From the NCBI GenBank assembly GCA_944383465.1, contig CALWPQ010000008.1:33490-97489 (forward strand): 64,000 bases of DNA, in the 5' to 3' direction. Shown here piece by piece: positions 52,244-63,543 of the stretch (its first letter is position 1; each line of letters opens with the position of its first letter). A program made the translations under genes and the position numbers. The notes under the pieces are model-generated. The model did not search any database and had not been told where the DNA came from. It saw only the letters and a program-made list of their open reading frames with translations. The stretch comes from an uncultured Clostridia bacterium. Its GTDB lineage: Bacteria; Bacillota; Clostridia; Peptostreptococcales; Anaerovoracaceae.

Positions 52244-53056
52244 ATGAAAGTTTACGCGTTGGTAGGAAAAAGCGGTACAGGTAAAAGTTTTCAGGCTACA
52301 TATTTGTGCGGACAAATGAACATAGAGTACATCATAGATGACGGCCTTTTAATAGGTCGGGCAGCTGTGCTTGCGGGTATTTCGGCGAAGAGACAAAAAA
52401 CAAAGATAGGAGCGGTGAAGACGGCGCTTTTTACAGATGATACTCATATGCGCGAGGTCAGAGATAAGCTTTCTGAAATATCGCCCGCACGTATTCTTGT
52501 AATAGGAACGAGCCGTGATATGGTTTTTAAGATTTGCAGGCGGCTTGGGCTTGAGGAGCCGGAGATTATTATAAATATAGAAGATATTACAACGGAGGAA
52601 GAACGGAATGCGGCGCACCGCCAAAGATATGAGCAGGGCAAGCATGTAATACCTGTGCCGACATTTGAGCTTAAAAAAGAATTTTCCGGATACTTTATGA
52701 ATCCGCTTAAGTGGTTTATGGGGCGCGGGGCGAGAAACAGCTCCCGCGGTGAGCGCACAGTTGTACGGCCGACATACAGCTATCTCGGGAATTATAACAT
52801 CAGCGACAGAGTCATAACCGATATCATAAATCATATATGTATAAAATCGGGATTTGTGTTTAAAGTTAACAAGATGAGCGTATATAAAACGAAAGCGGGT
52901 ATAAAAGTAAAGGTGTTTCTCATTATGTACGATGGGAGAAATATTATTGAAGCTGCCGAAAAGATACAGCGTGAAATAGTAAAAGAGATAGAAATGATGA
53001 CAGCTTTTAATGTAGAAAATACGGATATAGAAATAAGAGGTTTAAAATGCAGTTAA
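52244..53056 (+). CDS. P-loop NTPase fused to an Asp23/Gls24-like domain
   Basis: A 270-residue soluble protein in two parts. The N-terminal half has a Walker A motif, GKSGTGKS within residues 8-15, and RILVIGTSRDMVF, where a nucleotide-binding strand ends. The C-terminal half (from about residue 175) reads YLGNYNISDRVITDIINHI and continues as an Asp23/Gls24-like fold, the family of envelope-stress and alkaline-shock proteins. The fusion is reported here from sequence; whether the family is described I cannot check. Start ATG 52244 has GGAG upstream. It overlaps the glycosylase gene by ten bases. Function unknown. Confidence 0.75.
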   Translation: MKVYALVGKSGTGKSFQATYLCGQMNIEYIIDDGLLIGRAAVLAGISAKRQKTKIGAVKTALFTDDTHMREVRDKLSEISPARILVIGTSRDMVFKICRRLGLEEPEIIINIEDITTEEERNAAHRQRYEQGKHVIPVPTFELKKEFSGYFMNPLKWFMGRGARNSSRGERTVVRPTYSYLGNYNISDRVITDIINHICIKSGFVFKVNKMSVYKTKAGIKVKVFLIMYDGRNIIEAAEKIQREIVKEIEMMTAFNVENTDIEIRGLKCS

Positions 53057-54003
53057 TAAAGGAAGTAAAAGATTTTAATTTGAAGCATATATTTGACTGC
53101 GGGCAGTGTTTCCGCTGGGAAGAGGAAGCTGACGGCAGCTATACGGGCACGGCGTTTGGAAAGACTGTAAATATGCGGCTTGAGCGGGAGGCTGACGGCG
53201 CTTGCTGTGCGGGAAGCGGCGGCAATCACGGCGGAGGTTTTGAAAGCTGCAGCGGCTTTCTCATAATTGACGGCGCATCTGAAGAGGATTTTGAAAATAT
53301 CTGGCGCGCTTATCTTGACCTTGACAGGGACTATGGCGAGATTAAAAAAACGCTTGCGGCGGGGGATCTTGTCGTTGCCAACGCTATAAAGTCAGGTGAG
53401 GGCATAAGGCTGCTCAATCAGGATAACTGGGAGACGCTTATTTCTTTTATAATTTCTCAAAATAATAACATTCCGAGGATAAAAAGGTGCATTGAAAATC
53501 TTTCGGCGGCGTTCGGAGAACCGCTCCCGGAGTACAGGGGCAGAAAAAGATACGCGTTTCCGACTTTTGAGAGGCTATCTGAGCTTGAGCCGGAAGATCT
53601 TTCCGAAATCCGCCTTGGCTACAGAGCGCGCTACATAACAGAAACGGCAAAGGCTGTAGCGTCTGACGGCGGGGAAATGCTCTATTCGCTCAGCAAGGTA
53701 CCGACAAAGGAGGCGTACGAATATTTGACGAGCCTGTGCGGAGTCGGACCCAAAGTTGCAAACTGCATACTGCTTTTTTCGATGGAGAAATACGAAAGTT
53801 TTCCAATTGATGTATGGGTTAGGCGCGTTATGAACAGACTTTATAATATAGATGAAAATGATGTCAAAAGTATGTCGGCGTTTGCAGGTGAAAAATTTGG
53901 AGCGTACGGCGGCTTTGCACAGCAGTATCTTTTTTACTATATGCGCGAGTTTAAAGAAGAGGCGGCTGCAGCAGAAAAAGCGACTGTAAATGAGAAAAAG
54001 TAA
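53047..54003 (+). CDS. 8-oxoguanine DNA glycosylase, OGG1 type
   Basis: Base-excision repair enzyme of 318 residues with the OGG1/AlkA fold. The N-terminal DCGQCFRW motif is typical of clostridial OGG1. The helix-hairpin-helix and catalytic centre read SLCGVGPKVANCILLFSM and SFPIDVWVRRVM; Lys236 is the Schiff-base lysine and Asp255 the conserved acid. A Gly/Cys-rich insertion (about residues 50-72) interrupts the first domain. It begins ten bases inside the P-loop/Asp23 gene, so the two are cotranscribed. Confidence 0.9.
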   Translation: MQLIKEVKDFNLKHIFDCGQCFRWEEEADGSYTGTAFGKTVNMRLEREADGACCAGSGGNHGGGFESCSGFLIIDGASEEDFENIWRAYLDLDRDYGEIKKTLAAGDLVVANAIKSGEGIRLLNQDNWETLISFIISQNNNIPRIKRCIENLSAAFGEPLPEYRGRKRYAFPTFERLSELEPEDLSEIRLGYRARYITETAKAVASDGGEMLYSLSKVPTKEAYEYLTSLCGVGPKVANCILLFSMEKYESFPIDVWVRRVMNRLYNIDENDVKSMSAFAGEKFGAYGGFAQQYLFYYMREFKEEAAAAEKATVNEKK

Positions 54004-54032
54004 AATGCATTAAAATTTTTTGGATAAACTTG

Positions 54033-54061
54033 TTGACATTACCTAAAAAAAGATGTACAGT
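54033..54061 (+). promoter_or_regulatory. Promoter for groESL
   Basis: TTGACA (54033-54038), 17-base spacer, TACAGT (54056-54061). CIRCE begins five bases downstream. Confidence 0.65.
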
Positions 54062-54065
54062 ATAG

Positions 54066-54092
54066 TTAGCACTCAAAAGAGATGAGTGCTAA
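54066..54092 (+). promoter_or_regulatory. CIRCE element (HrcA operator)
   Basis: Perfect inverted repeat TTAGCACTC (54066-54074), nine bases, GAGTGCTAA (54084-54092). It is the canonical HrcA binding site and sits at the groESL transcription start, so heat-shock control by HrcA is expected. hrcA is not in this window. Confidence 0.97.
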
Positions 54093-54154
54093 CAAAACAA
54101 AAAGGGTTTAAAATATAAACTTAAATATATGATAGTCAGAAAGGAGAATTTGGT

Positions 54155-54433
54155 ATGAGTTTTGGTATCAAACCTCTCGGAACGAGAGTAGTAATGAAGA
54201 GATTTGAAGCGGAGGAAAAGACACAGGGAGGAATTATTCTTTCCGGTCAGGCAAAGGAGCAGCCGCAGATGGCTGAAATAGTTGCGGCAGGTCCGGGAAC
54301 TAAGGACGAAAAGATGGAGCTGGCAGCGGGAGACAAGGTTGTTTTCTCAAAGTATGCAGGCACTGAAATCAAATATCAGGGTGAGGAATATATCATAATG
54401 AAGCAGGAAGATATCCTTGCAAAAGTTGACTGA
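54155..54433 (+). CDS. groES: Co-chaperonin GroES
   Basis: Ten-kilodalton lid of the GroEL chamber, 92 residues. The N-terminus IKPLGTRVVMKRFEAEEKTQ and the mobile-loop GGIILSGQAKEQP are typical. It is preceded by an AAAGGAG ribosome site and by CIRCE. groEL follows 76 bases later. Confidence 0.97.
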   Translation: MSFGIKPLGTRVVMKRFEAEEKTQGGIILSGQAKEQPQMAEIVAAGPGTKDEKMELAAGDKVVFSKYAGTEIKYQGEEYIIMKQEDILAKVD

Positions 54434-54464
54434 TATGGTGCATTAGGCTAAAATTTACAAATAA

Positions 54465-56141
<1,677 letters not shown>

Positions 56142-56189
56142 TATCCGTTCTGTGACTCTGACAAAAAGTAAAATATAAGATAATTTCGT

Positions 56190-56220
56190 AATGAGCGCCT
56201 TTCGCATGCGCTCATTTTTT
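56190..56220 (+). terminator. Intrinsic terminator after groEL
   Basis: AATGAGCGC (56190-56198) pairs with GCGCTCATT (56208-56216), followed by T. Confidence 0.92.
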
Positions 56221-56351
56221 GTACTGTGATGCGATTTGGCCAAAGGCCATATGACAGGAATATCTTTTACAGTAATTTCAAAAATTTGAATATTGAGATG
56301 CTAAAAGCTGCGGGAATGTTTTTAAAGGACGCACTTTTTTATTTTTTGCAT

Positions 56352-56380
56352 TTTACCTGGGTTAATGGTAAAATTATAAT
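56352..56380 (+). promoter_or_regulatory. Promoter for buk
   Basis: TTTACC (56352-56357), 17-base spacer, TATAAT (56375-56380). Confidence 0.55.
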
Positions 56381-56455
56381 ATATACATAGACGTTTTTTG
56401 ATAAGCATTTTTTGGCAAAAATCGTCTGAGTATATATTTTGGGGAGGGATTATAA

Positions 56456-57541
56456 TTGCATAAGGCAAAAAAGGGGGATGAACTGATACTTGTTATCAAT
56501 CCCGGCTCGACGTCGACGAAGCTGGCGCTTTTTCGCGGTGAAACTGAGGTAAGCTCAATTTCGGCAGAACATACGGCGGAGGAGCTTTCACGGTATGACA
56601 GCGTACTTGCGCAGAAGGATTTTAGAAAAAACGCGGTAAAGGCATATCTGCAAAGCGAGGGCATAGAGCTTACCGAGCTTGCGGCTATTGCTGCACGGTG
56701 CGGAGCGATTGCCGAGATGGAGAGCGGCGCGTATATAGTGGACAAGAAGCTTGCGCGCGGTGCGGCGGTAAGCGAATCGCCGCATCCTGCAAATCTGGCG
56801 CCGATTATAGCTTATGAACTTTGCGAGGAAGCAGGAAACGGGCTGAAAGCGTTTATTTATGACGGAGTTTCATGCTGCGGCGTTGTGGATGATATTTACA
56901 AGGTATCGGGGATTGAGGATTTTGACAAGCCGTTTTATACGCATGTGCTGAACAGCAGGGCGGTGAGCATAGAGCAGGCAAAGCGCGATGGCGCGGAGAT
57001 TTCTGATGTGACATATATAGCGGCGCATCTCGGCGGCGGTATTACGGTAAACCTTATTAAGGACGGCAGAGTGCTTGATTTTGTCGGCGATGATGAAGGG
57101 GCATTTTCACCGGAGCGTTCGGGCGGATTGCCTGTACGCAGACTCACAGATCTCTGCTATTCGGGAAAGTATACGAGAGAAGAGATGCAGATGCGATTAA
57201 AGGGTAAAGGCGGACTGATGTCATATCTCGGTACCAACGATACGCGCGAGGTGGAAAAACGCATAGAGGATGGCGACGGTAAAGCACGGCTCGTTTACGA
57301 TGCAATGGCGCTTCAGGTCGCAAAAGATATAGCGTCGCTTGCGGCTGTTGTCTCCGGCGATGTGGATAAAATTATTCTTACGGGAGGAATTGCGCATTCC
57401 GCGGCTTTTACGGGAATGGTGAAAGAGCGTGTTGAGTTTATAGCCCCGGTGGAGATTATTCCGGGCACATTTGAAATGCAGGCGCTTGCAGGCGGGGCCT
57501 TAAGAGCGCTTATCGGTGAGGAAAAGTATCACAGACTGTAG
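56456..57541 (+). CDS. buk: Butyrate kinase
   Basis: Makes ATP from butyryl phosphate (and often branched acyl phosphates) in acid-forming fermentation. The 361-residue protein of the acetate kinase/ASKHA fold has VINPGSTSTKLALF, the adenosine motif AHLGGGITVNL and DEGAFSPERSGGLP. A TTG start follows a strong GGGGAGGG site. No phosphotransbutyrylase (ptb) gene is next to it, although ptb-buk is the usual order. It could serve isobutyrate or isovalerate formation with the VOR-type oxidoreductase. Confidence 0.92.
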   Translation: MHKAKKGDELILVINPGSTSTKLALFRGETEVSSISAEHTAEELSRYDSVLAQKDFRKNAVKAYLQSEGIELTELAAIAARCGAIAEMESGAYIVDKKLARGAAVSESPHPANLAPIIAYELCEEAGNGLKAFIYDGVSCCGVVDDIYKVSGIEDFDKPFYTHVLNSRAVSIEQAKRDGAEISDVTYIAAHLGGGITVNLIKDGRVLDFVGDDEGAFSPERSGGLPVRRLTDLCYSGKYTREEMQMRLKGKGGLMSYLGTNDTREVEKRIEDGDGKARLVYDAMALQVAKDIASLAAVVSGDVDKIILTGGIAHSAAFTGMVKERVEFIAPVEIIPGTFEMQALAGGALRALIGEEKYHRL

Positions 57542-57594
57542 TTTGATATAAATTATTTAGGTGAAGTTTGAAGAAAGTATAAGAAGGAATGGTT

Positions 57595-58596
57595 ATGAAT
57601 AAAAACGCGGCAATTAAGGCAGGAACGATCGTTATTACGACTATGCTGACAGTATGTTCTGCTATTGAATGTTATTTCGACCTCGACGGTACAGTTGAGG
57701 TTAGGGATGCATCTGTGCCTATGCTGAGGATGGAAGATGTGCTTGGGGCGCATAGCGGCGGCAACAGGTGGGAATGGGATAATATAAGCGGATTTAACGG
57801 AGTATATGATGCCGGAAATGTTTTCGGGCTCAGTGAAAATGAAAGCGGTGCAGGCGGTGAAGATACGCTGCCGCAGGGTGACGAAAATGATACGAGTGCG
57901 GAAAACGGGAGCGGCGATGGCAATGAGCTTTCCGGAGAAAACGATGAGGATCTTCCCCAATGGGAGCCTTCGGGCGAATATGATCCGTCGATAAATTTAC
58001 TCGTGCTTGTAAACAAGGAATATCCGGTGGATGAAAATTACGTGCCTGCGGACCTTGTAAAATTAAATTACTGCGCAGCTGACAGAAGCGCCGAATGGCA
58101 GGTGATGACGCGCGAGGCGGCTGATGCGTTCAATAAAATGGCAGGAGATGCGCTTGCAGAAGGTTACGAAATTGTGGCGACGACGGCATACCGTTCGTAT
58201 AATTTTCAGAACTATCTCTATAACAGTTATGTTGAAAGAGAGGGACAAGCTGCAGCGGATACATTCAGCGCAAGGCCGGGAAAAAGTGAGCACCAGACGG
58301 GACTTGCGGCCGATGTAACGTCCGCTTCCGTGAATTACAGACTGATAAGCGATTTCGGTGATACGGAAGAGGGTAAGTGGCTGGCGGAAAACTGCTATAA
58401 ATATGGATTTATTATGCGCTATCAGAAGGGCAAGGAAGACATAACGGGGTATATTTATGAACCTTGGCATGTGAGATATGTGGGGCAGAAAGCAGCGAAA
58501 GAGATTTGGGAGAGGGATCTGACGCTTGAAGAATATCTCGGAAAAATGCCGTCGTGGCTTGAAAACAGCGATATTGATGCTGAGAAAAGCGAGTAG
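57595..58596 (+). CDS. M15 D-alanyl-D-alanine carboxypeptidase (VanY family)
   Basis: Extracytoplasmic zinc peptidase of 333 residues that removes the terminal D-Ala of peptidoglycan stem peptides. An N-terminal membrane anchor (about residues 8-25) is followed by an acidic, Gly/Glu/Asp-rich linker (about 75-130) and the M15 domain. Active-site motifs are TTAYRSYNFQ, SEHQTGLAADVT (zinc His and Asp) and EPWHVRYVG (Glu and zinc His). The ATG at 57595 fits AGAAGGA spacing better than 57589. A glycopeptide-resistance role is not implied; no vanHAX or regulator genes are present. Confidence 0.88.
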   Translation: MNKNAAIKAGTIVITTMLTVCSAIECYFDLDGTVEVRDASVPMLRMEDVLGAHSGGNRWEWDNISGFNGVYDAGNVFGLSENESGAGGEDTLPQGDENDTSAENGSGDGNELSGENDEDLPQWEPSGEYDPSINLLVLVNKEYPVDENYVPADLVKLNYCAADRSAEWQVMTREAADAFNKMAGDALAEGYEIVATTAYRSYNFQNYLYNSYVEREGQAAADTFSARPGKSEHQTGLAADVTSASVNYRLISDFGDTEEGKWLAENCYKYGFIMRYQKGKEDITGYIYEPWHVRYVGQKAAKEIWERDLTLEEYLGKMPSWLENSDIDAEKSE

Positions 58597-58661
58597 CGGG
58601 TATCGGGAAGTTTGTACACAGCTTTATGAATGCACTTTATTAAAAAAGTGCCGCCGAAAGC

Positions 58662-58690
58662 TTGTCAAGTGTGTCCTAATGTTATAAAAT
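58662..58690 (+). promoter_or_regulatory. Promoter for guaB
   Basis: TTGTCA (58662-58667), 17-base spacer, TAAAAT (58685-58690). No purine riboswitch signature is present in the short leader. Confidence 0.65.
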
Positions 58691-58748
58691 ATATGTTCAA
58701 TAATAATAAGAAGTTTTTATATAAAGAATTGTTTTGCAGGAGGAGAAA

Positions 58749-60254
58749 ATGGCGGAGTTTTACAAAGAACCTTCAAGAACATTCAGCGAATATTTGCTGA
58801 TACCGGGGTATTCTTCAAAGGAATGCAGAGTAGAAAATGTCAGTCTTAAGACGCCAGTTACAAAATTTAAAAAGGGTGAAGAGCCTGAGCTCAGTATGAA
58901 TATACCGCTCACATCGGCTGTGATGCAGTCGGTTTCGGGAGATAATCTTGCGATAGCGCTTGCAAAGGAAGGCGGTATATCGTTTATTTTCGTATCGCAG
59001 CCGATTGAAAGTCAAGCGGCTATGGTAAGGCGTGTGAAAAGCCATAAGGCGGGTTTTGTAAGGAGTGATTCCAATATAAGACCTGACCAGACGCTTGCCG
59101 ATATACTCGCTCTCAAGGAGCGTTCCGGTCATTCGACGGTGGCTGTTACGGATGACGGTACGCCGGAGGGAAGGATGGTAGGTCTTGTGACATCGAGAGA
59201 CTATCGTGTGAGCAGAATGGCGCCCGATACAAAAGTAAGAGAGTTTATGACTCCGTTTGACAAGCTTATCGTGGCCCAGGAGGGGGTAACACTCTCCGAG
59301 GCTAACGATATACTCTGGGATCATAAACTGAACGCGCTTCCTATTATAGATGAGAATCAAAGACTTACATCGTTTGTGTTCCGCAAGGATTACGATTCGC
59401 ATAAGGAAAATCCAAATGAGCTTCTCGATGCGCACAAGCGCTATGTGGTGGGTGCTGGCGTTAACACGCGCGATTATAAAGAGAGAATTCCGGCGCTTGT
59501 AGAAGCCGGTGCGGACATTCTTTGTATAGATTCCTCTGAGGGCTTTTCCGAATGGCAGAAAGAAACGATAGATTTTGTCAGAGATAAGTACGGTGACAGT
59601 GTAAAAATAGGAGCGGGCAATGTCGTTGATAAAGCGGGATTTAATTTTCTCGCGGAAGCGGGTGCGGATTTTGTTAAGGTCGGCATTGGCGGTGGATCTA
59701 TTTGTATCACTAGAGAGACAAAAGGCATTGGCAGAGGACAGGCTACCGCGATTATTGATGTTGCTAATGCGAGAAATGAATATTTTGAAAAAACGGGAAT
59801 TTATATTCCGATTTGCAGCGATGGCGGTCTCGTTTATGACTACCATATGACGCTGGCTCTGGCAATGGGTGCGGACTTTTTAATGCTCGGCAGGTATTTT
59901 GCGAGGTTTGATGAATCGCCGACGAACAGGCTCAATCTTAACGGCACGTATGTTAAAGAGTACTGGGGTGAGGGCAGCAATCGTGCGAGAAACTGGCAGC
60001 GCTACGATATGGGCGGCGACAGTAAGCTGAGCTTTGAAGAGGGTGTAGATTCGTATGTTCCTTATGCAGGTGCGCTCAAGGATAATGTGCAGATGTCGTT
60101 GAATAAGGTGAAATCGACAATGTGCAACTGTGGAGTACTGACAATTCCGGAACTGCAGAAGAATGCGAAAATTACACTCGTTTCGGCGACAAGTATTGTT
60201 GAGGGCGGCGCGCACGATGTAATACTTAAAGATACGTCAAACAATGTGAGATAA
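58749..60254 (+). CDS. guaB: IMP dehydrogenase
   Basis: Oxidises IMP to XMP, the committed step to GMP. The 501-residue protein has the TIM barrel with the catalytic Cys319 in [12 protein letters not shown], the [13 protein letters not shown] phosphate-site segment, and a CBS pair inserted at about residues 110-220 ([27 protein letters not shown]). The flap region includes [17 protein letters not shown]. The start follows AGGAGGAG. guaA follows after 84 bases, in the pathway order. Confidence 0.95.
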   Translation: MAEFYKEPSRTFSEYLLIPGYSSKECRVENVSLKTPVTKFKKGEEPELSMNIPLTSAVMQSVSGDNLAIALAKEGGISFIFVSQPIESQAAMVRRVKSHKAGFVRSDSNIRPDQTLADILALKERSGHSTVAVTDDGTPEGRMVGLVTSRDYRVSRMAPDTKVREFMTPFDKLIVAQEGVTLSEANDILWDHKLNALPIIDENQRLTSFVFRKDYDSHKENPNELLDAHKRYVVGAGVNTRDYKERIPALVEAGADILCIDSSEGFSEWQKETIDFVRDKYGDSVKIGAGNVVDKAGFNFLAEAGADFVKVGIGGGSICITRETKGIGRGQATAIIDVANARNEYFEKTGIYIPICSDGGLVYDYHMTLALAMGADFLMLGRYFARFDESPTNRLNLNGTYVKEYWGEGSNRARNWQRYDMGGDSKLSFEEGVDSYVPYAGALKDNVQMSLNKVKSTMCNCGVLTIPELQKNAKITLVSATSIVEGGAHDVILKDTSNNVR

Positions 60255-60338
60255 AATGATGGCTGCGGACTGCGATTTTTACGTTGCGGTCCGCGCTTTG
60301 TAAGCAAACAGTATTTAAAATAAAGGACAGGAGCTATT

Positions 60339-61907
60339 ATGGAAAGAGAAATGATTATCGTGCTTGATTTCGGCGGACAGTATAACCAGCTTATTGCAAG
60401 ACGCGTGAGGGAATGCAATGTGTACTGCGAGGTGCATCCGTATACAATTCCGCTTGAGGAATTAAAAGCGAAAAACCCAAAGGGAATAATATTCACAGGA
60501 GGTCCGAACAGTGTGTACGGGGAGAATTCACCGCAGTGTAATCCTGAGGTGTACAAGCTTGGGATTCCGATTCTCGGACTGTGCTATGGTGCGCAGCTTT
60601 TGGCGCATCAGCTCGGCGGCAAAGTTGAAACTGCTCCCGTTTCGGAGTACGGCAGTACTGAGGTAGAGCTTGCAGCAGGGACGTCGGTGTTGTTTAAGGA
60701 TTGTGCCGGGGAGCAGACGGCTTCCGGAAATGTGAAATCTATATTCTGGATGAGTCATACGGATTACATATCGGAAGTACCTGAGGGTTTTGTTGTAACT
60801 GGATTTACGCCGGTATGTCCGGTTGCGGCAATGGAAAATGCTGAAAAGAAATTTTACGCCTGCCAGTTTCATCCGGAAGTGGTGCATTCAAGAGAAGGAA
60901 TAAAAGTGCTTGCGGCGTTTGTTAAAGATGTCTGCGGATGCAGAGGAGACTGGAAGATGGATGCTTTTGTGGAGACTAAAATCGAGGAAATCCGCGAAAA
61001 GGTTGGAAGCGGCAGGGTGCTCTGTGCGCTTTCGGGAGGTGTGGATTCATCGGTAGCGGCTGTGCTCCTGTCCAAGGCTGTCGGGAAGCAGCTTACATGC
61101 GTGTTTGTAGACCACGGGCTTTTGAGAAAGGACGAGGGCGATGAAGTGGAAGCTGTATTTGGTCCTGACGGACCGTACGATCTCAATTTTATAAGAGTGA
61201 ACGCGCAGCAGCGCTTTTATGATAAGCTCGAAGGGGTGGAAGATCCTGAGCGTAAGCGCAAGATAATAGGTGAGGAATTTATCCGCGTGTTTGAGGAGGA
61301 AGCAAAGAAAATCGGTGCGGTTGATTTTCTCGTACAGGGAACAATATATCCGGATGTCATCGAGAGCGGGCTCGGCACATCGGCAGTGATAAAATCGCAT
61401 CACAATGTGGGTGGGCTGCCTGACCACGTGGATTTTAAAGAAATAATCGAGCCTCTTCGCATGCTATTTAAGGATGAAGTAAGAAAAGCGGGTCTGGAGC
61501 TTGGTATACCTGAGCATCTCGTATTTCGTCAGCCGTTTCCGGGGCCGGGACTCGGCATCAGAATCATCGGGGCTGTAACTCCGGAAAAAGTGAAAATTGT
61601 GCAGGAAGCGGATGCTATTTATCGAGAGGAGGTCAAGAACTTCGGACTCGACCGCGAGATAAATCAATACTTCGCAGCGCTCTCCAATATGCGTTCTGTG
61701 GGTGTGATGGGTGATTTCCGTACATATGATTATGCAATTGTGCTCCGAGCTGTATTGACGAGTGACTTTATGACGGCCGAAGCTGCGCATCTGCCGTGGG
61801 AGCTGCTCGATAAAGTTACAACGCGTATCGTGAATGAAGTAAAGGGTGTGAGCAGGGTGCTTTATGACTGTACGCAGAAACCACCGGCAACGGTGGAGTT
61901 TGAGTAG
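60339..61907 (+). CDS. guaA: GMP synthase (glutamine-hydrolysing)
   Basis: Converts XMP to GMP using glutamine and ATP. The 522-residue protein has an N-terminal class I glutamine amidotransferase domain (nucleophile Cys82 in [16 protein letters not shown], His in [10 protein letters not shown]) and an ATP pyrophosphatase domain with the P-loop [15 protein letters not shown]. The C-terminal dimerisation domain ends with [10 protein letters not shown] hairpin between guaB and guaA (60269-60298) could lower expression of guaA. The gene's 3' end is a known island-insertion site in several genomes. Confidence 0.96.
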   Translation: MEREMIIVLDFGGQYNQLIARRVRECNVYCEVHPYTIPLEELKAKNPKGIIFTGGPNSVYGENSPQCNPEVYKLGIPILGLCYGAQLLAHQLGGKVETAPVSEYGSTEVELAAGTSVLFKDCAGEQTASGNVKSIFWMSHTDYISEVPEGFVVTGFTPVCPVAAMENAEKKFYACQFHPEVVHSREGIKVLAAFVKDVCGCRGDWKMDAFVETKIEEIREKVGSGRVLCALSGGVDSSVAAVLLSKAVGKQLTCVFVDHGLLRKDEGDEVEAVFGPDGPYDLNFIRVNAQQRFYDKLEGVEDPERKRKIIGEEFIRVFEEEAKKIGAVDFLVQGTIYPDVIESGLGTSAVIKSHHNVGGLPDHVDFKEIIEPLRMLFKDEVRKAGLELGIPEHLVFRQPFPGPGLGIRIIGAVTPEKVKIVQEADAIYREEVKNFGLDREINQYFAALSNMRSVGVMGDFRTYDYAIVLRAVLTSDFMTAEAAHLPWELLDKVTTRIVNEVKGVSRVLYDCTQKPPATVEFE

Positions 61908-61913
61908 GAGAGT

Positions 61914-61957
61914 AAAGCCCACAATCCCAGCATTTATGCGGGGTTGCGGGCTTTTTC
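61914..61957. terminator. Terminator after guaA, possibly bidirectional
   Basis: AAAGCCC (61914-61920) pairs with GGGCTTT (61948-61954), with inner CAATCCC/GGGGTTG and AGCAT/ATGC pairs, and a T run. The stretch also lies downstream of the convergent TerB_N-like gene. Confidence 0.88.
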
Positions 61958-61993
61958 TATGCCTCGTGACAATCAAATGACAATAATTAGTAT

Positions 61994-63526
61994 TTATTTA
62001 GAGAGTTTAGACTTCTTTATTAACAGTTTTTCTTGACGGTCTTGAAATTCATTTGCCTGAGACAACATTCCTATAGAAGTATAATAGTTAATAGCTTGTC
62101 CGCAAATATTTATTGCGGAATCGAAATCTTTTGCTTTTTCATAAATTATAGCCAAACGTTTAAAAGCTGGTATTGTTCCATCGAATGCTGTGATTTTGTT
62201 CGATTCAATTTGCTTTTCAGTCTTAGAAAGGAAAAACATATCATTAATTCTTTTTTCTTCTTCTTTGAGATAACTATTTTGCATTTTTGCAAGATTAGAA
62301 ATATCTTCTAAACAGTATTTTATGCATAGCTCCAAATATTTATCATCAATGGCCCGATATTTGTAATAAAAATTTTGAAGGGCAATTAAAGCAAAATGTT
62401 GATCAGTTGAACCAATTTTAGCTTTTTTGTAATCTGAAAGTAAAAGAGTTTCTTGCGAAGTATCAAAAGAGAGTATTTCTTTAGGAAGTTTTTTGGGTGT
62501 GGCTTTTTTTTCTGGTGCAGTTCCTTTTTTTCGAAGTTCAGCTAATTTAGATTTAACCTCTTCATGGGTTTTTTCTAATAAGAAATAGATATCTTTTTTA
62601 AATTTGAATGAAGTTAAAATTTGTGGAACCTCAATATCCCTATCTCGAATAGAAATGTTTGCAAAAATAGGAATTTTCTGTTTGGGAAGCTTATTGAATT
62701 CAGCTTTGGTTAATAATTTTTCACATGGAATTTCATTTCCGTTATATTTTGCTTTTACATTTTCGGTTAAAATTTCAGAGAACGTATCAGGATAGTTTTT
62801 TATGTAAGTCGTTTTTGTGAATTCAAATGATTTTGCAAGGCGTATTATCTCAGGTACTGTTAATGAAAGGTTTAAACAGTATTTACATAAAAGGAAGAGA
62901 TTATCAGAAAAACTGTATTCGTGTTCTTTGTCTAATGAATTCATAAATTTTATTACAAGGTCTGCTCTTTGACGAACGAGGCAAGTTAAAATAATAGCAT
63001 TTGCAGAGTAGGATTGAAAGGAAGCGTTGGTATGTACATCTCTTAGTTTAAGAAGAATATTTATAACTTCTTCGTATTTATCTGTTAATAAGTAACGTTC
63101 CAGACCATAATATAATATAAAAACATAACCTATATCAATAGAGGAATCATACGGATTTGCAAGTAGCTTCCAATACATACCTCGTTGTGCAGGAGAAAGT
63201 TCTTTATAAATTGGAAAATAAGGTGGTCTCTCAACGGAGGCAGTATTTGTGGCTATAGGAAGATTAGTAAATATCAAACTGGGTTCTTCTTGAAGGCCGA
63301 ATGAAAAGGTAAATGTAACGCCGTTAATGGTTACTTTTTGACCATTATTTTGCTGCGGTGTATAATTTTTCATCTTACCATCGCCAATCCAAATGTAATT
63401 TCGTATGTCTGGATGTACATTAAGTAAAATAGAATTTGAGAGTGCCGACTTTTGCGGTGTTAGAGCAGTTGAATATATCTTAGATTCTTTTTTCTGATTA
63501 TTGAATAGTTTACTAAAAAATCCCAT
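61994..63526 (-). CDS. TerB_N-like protein with a TPR-like C-terminus
   Basis: A 510-residue soluble protein with lower GC content than its neighbours. After a short basic start (MGFFSKLFNNQKKES) and a beta-rich stretch, residues about 115-160 match the TerB N-terminal domain by pattern: YKELSPAQRGMYWKL, then DIGYVFILYYGLERYL. A Lys/Pro-rich linker (about 330-350) separates it from a C-terminal helical repeat, AIIYEKAKDFDSAINICGQA, that looks like TPR. TerB_N proteins occur in tellurite-stress and phage-related gene sets; the role here is unknown. ATG 63526 follows AAGGGGAG; it is 17 bases after the XRE gene. Confidence 0.65.
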   Translation of the reverse strand: MGFFSKLFNNQKKESKIYSTALTPQKSALSNSILLNVHPDIRNYIWIGDGKMKNYTPQQNNGQKVTINGVTFTFSFGLQEEPSLIFTNLPIATNTASVERPPYFPIYKELSPAQRGMYWKLLANPYDSSIDIGYVFILYYGLERYLLTDKYEEVINILLKLRDVHTNASFQSYSANAIILTCLVRQRADLVIKFMNSLDKEHEYSFSDNLFLLCKYCLNLSLTVPEIIRLAKSFEFTKTTYIKNYPDTFSEILTENVKAKYNGNEIPCEKLLTKAEFNKLPKQKIPIFANISIRDRDIEVPQILTSFKFKKDIYFLLEKTHEEVKSKLAELRKKGTAPEKKATPKKLPKEILSFDTSQETLLLSDYKKAKIGSTDQHFALIALQNFYYKYRAIDDKYLELCIKYCLEDISNLAKMQNSYLKEEEKRINDMFFLSKTEKQIESNKITAFDGTIPAFKRLAIIYEKAKDFDSAINICGQAINYYTSIGMLSQANEFQDRQEKLLIKKSKLSK

Positions 63527-63543
63527 AACATCTCCCCTTATAA

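Larger units (their letters stand above)
56142..56455. other. Intergenic region between groEL and buk
   Basis: The 314-base gap holds the groEL terminator (56190-56220) and a promoter for buk (56352-56380). The stretch between them is AT-rich and shows no gene or structured RNA that I recognise. Confidence 0.6.

Noticed and set aside
57595..58596. Glycopeptide resistance (vanY) cluster
   Set aside because: Only the carboxypeptidase is present; vanH, ligase, vanX and the two-component system are absent.
60255..60338. Purine riboswitch between guaB and guaA
   Set aside because: Only a GC-rich hairpin (60269-60298) is present; the purine aptamer core is missing.
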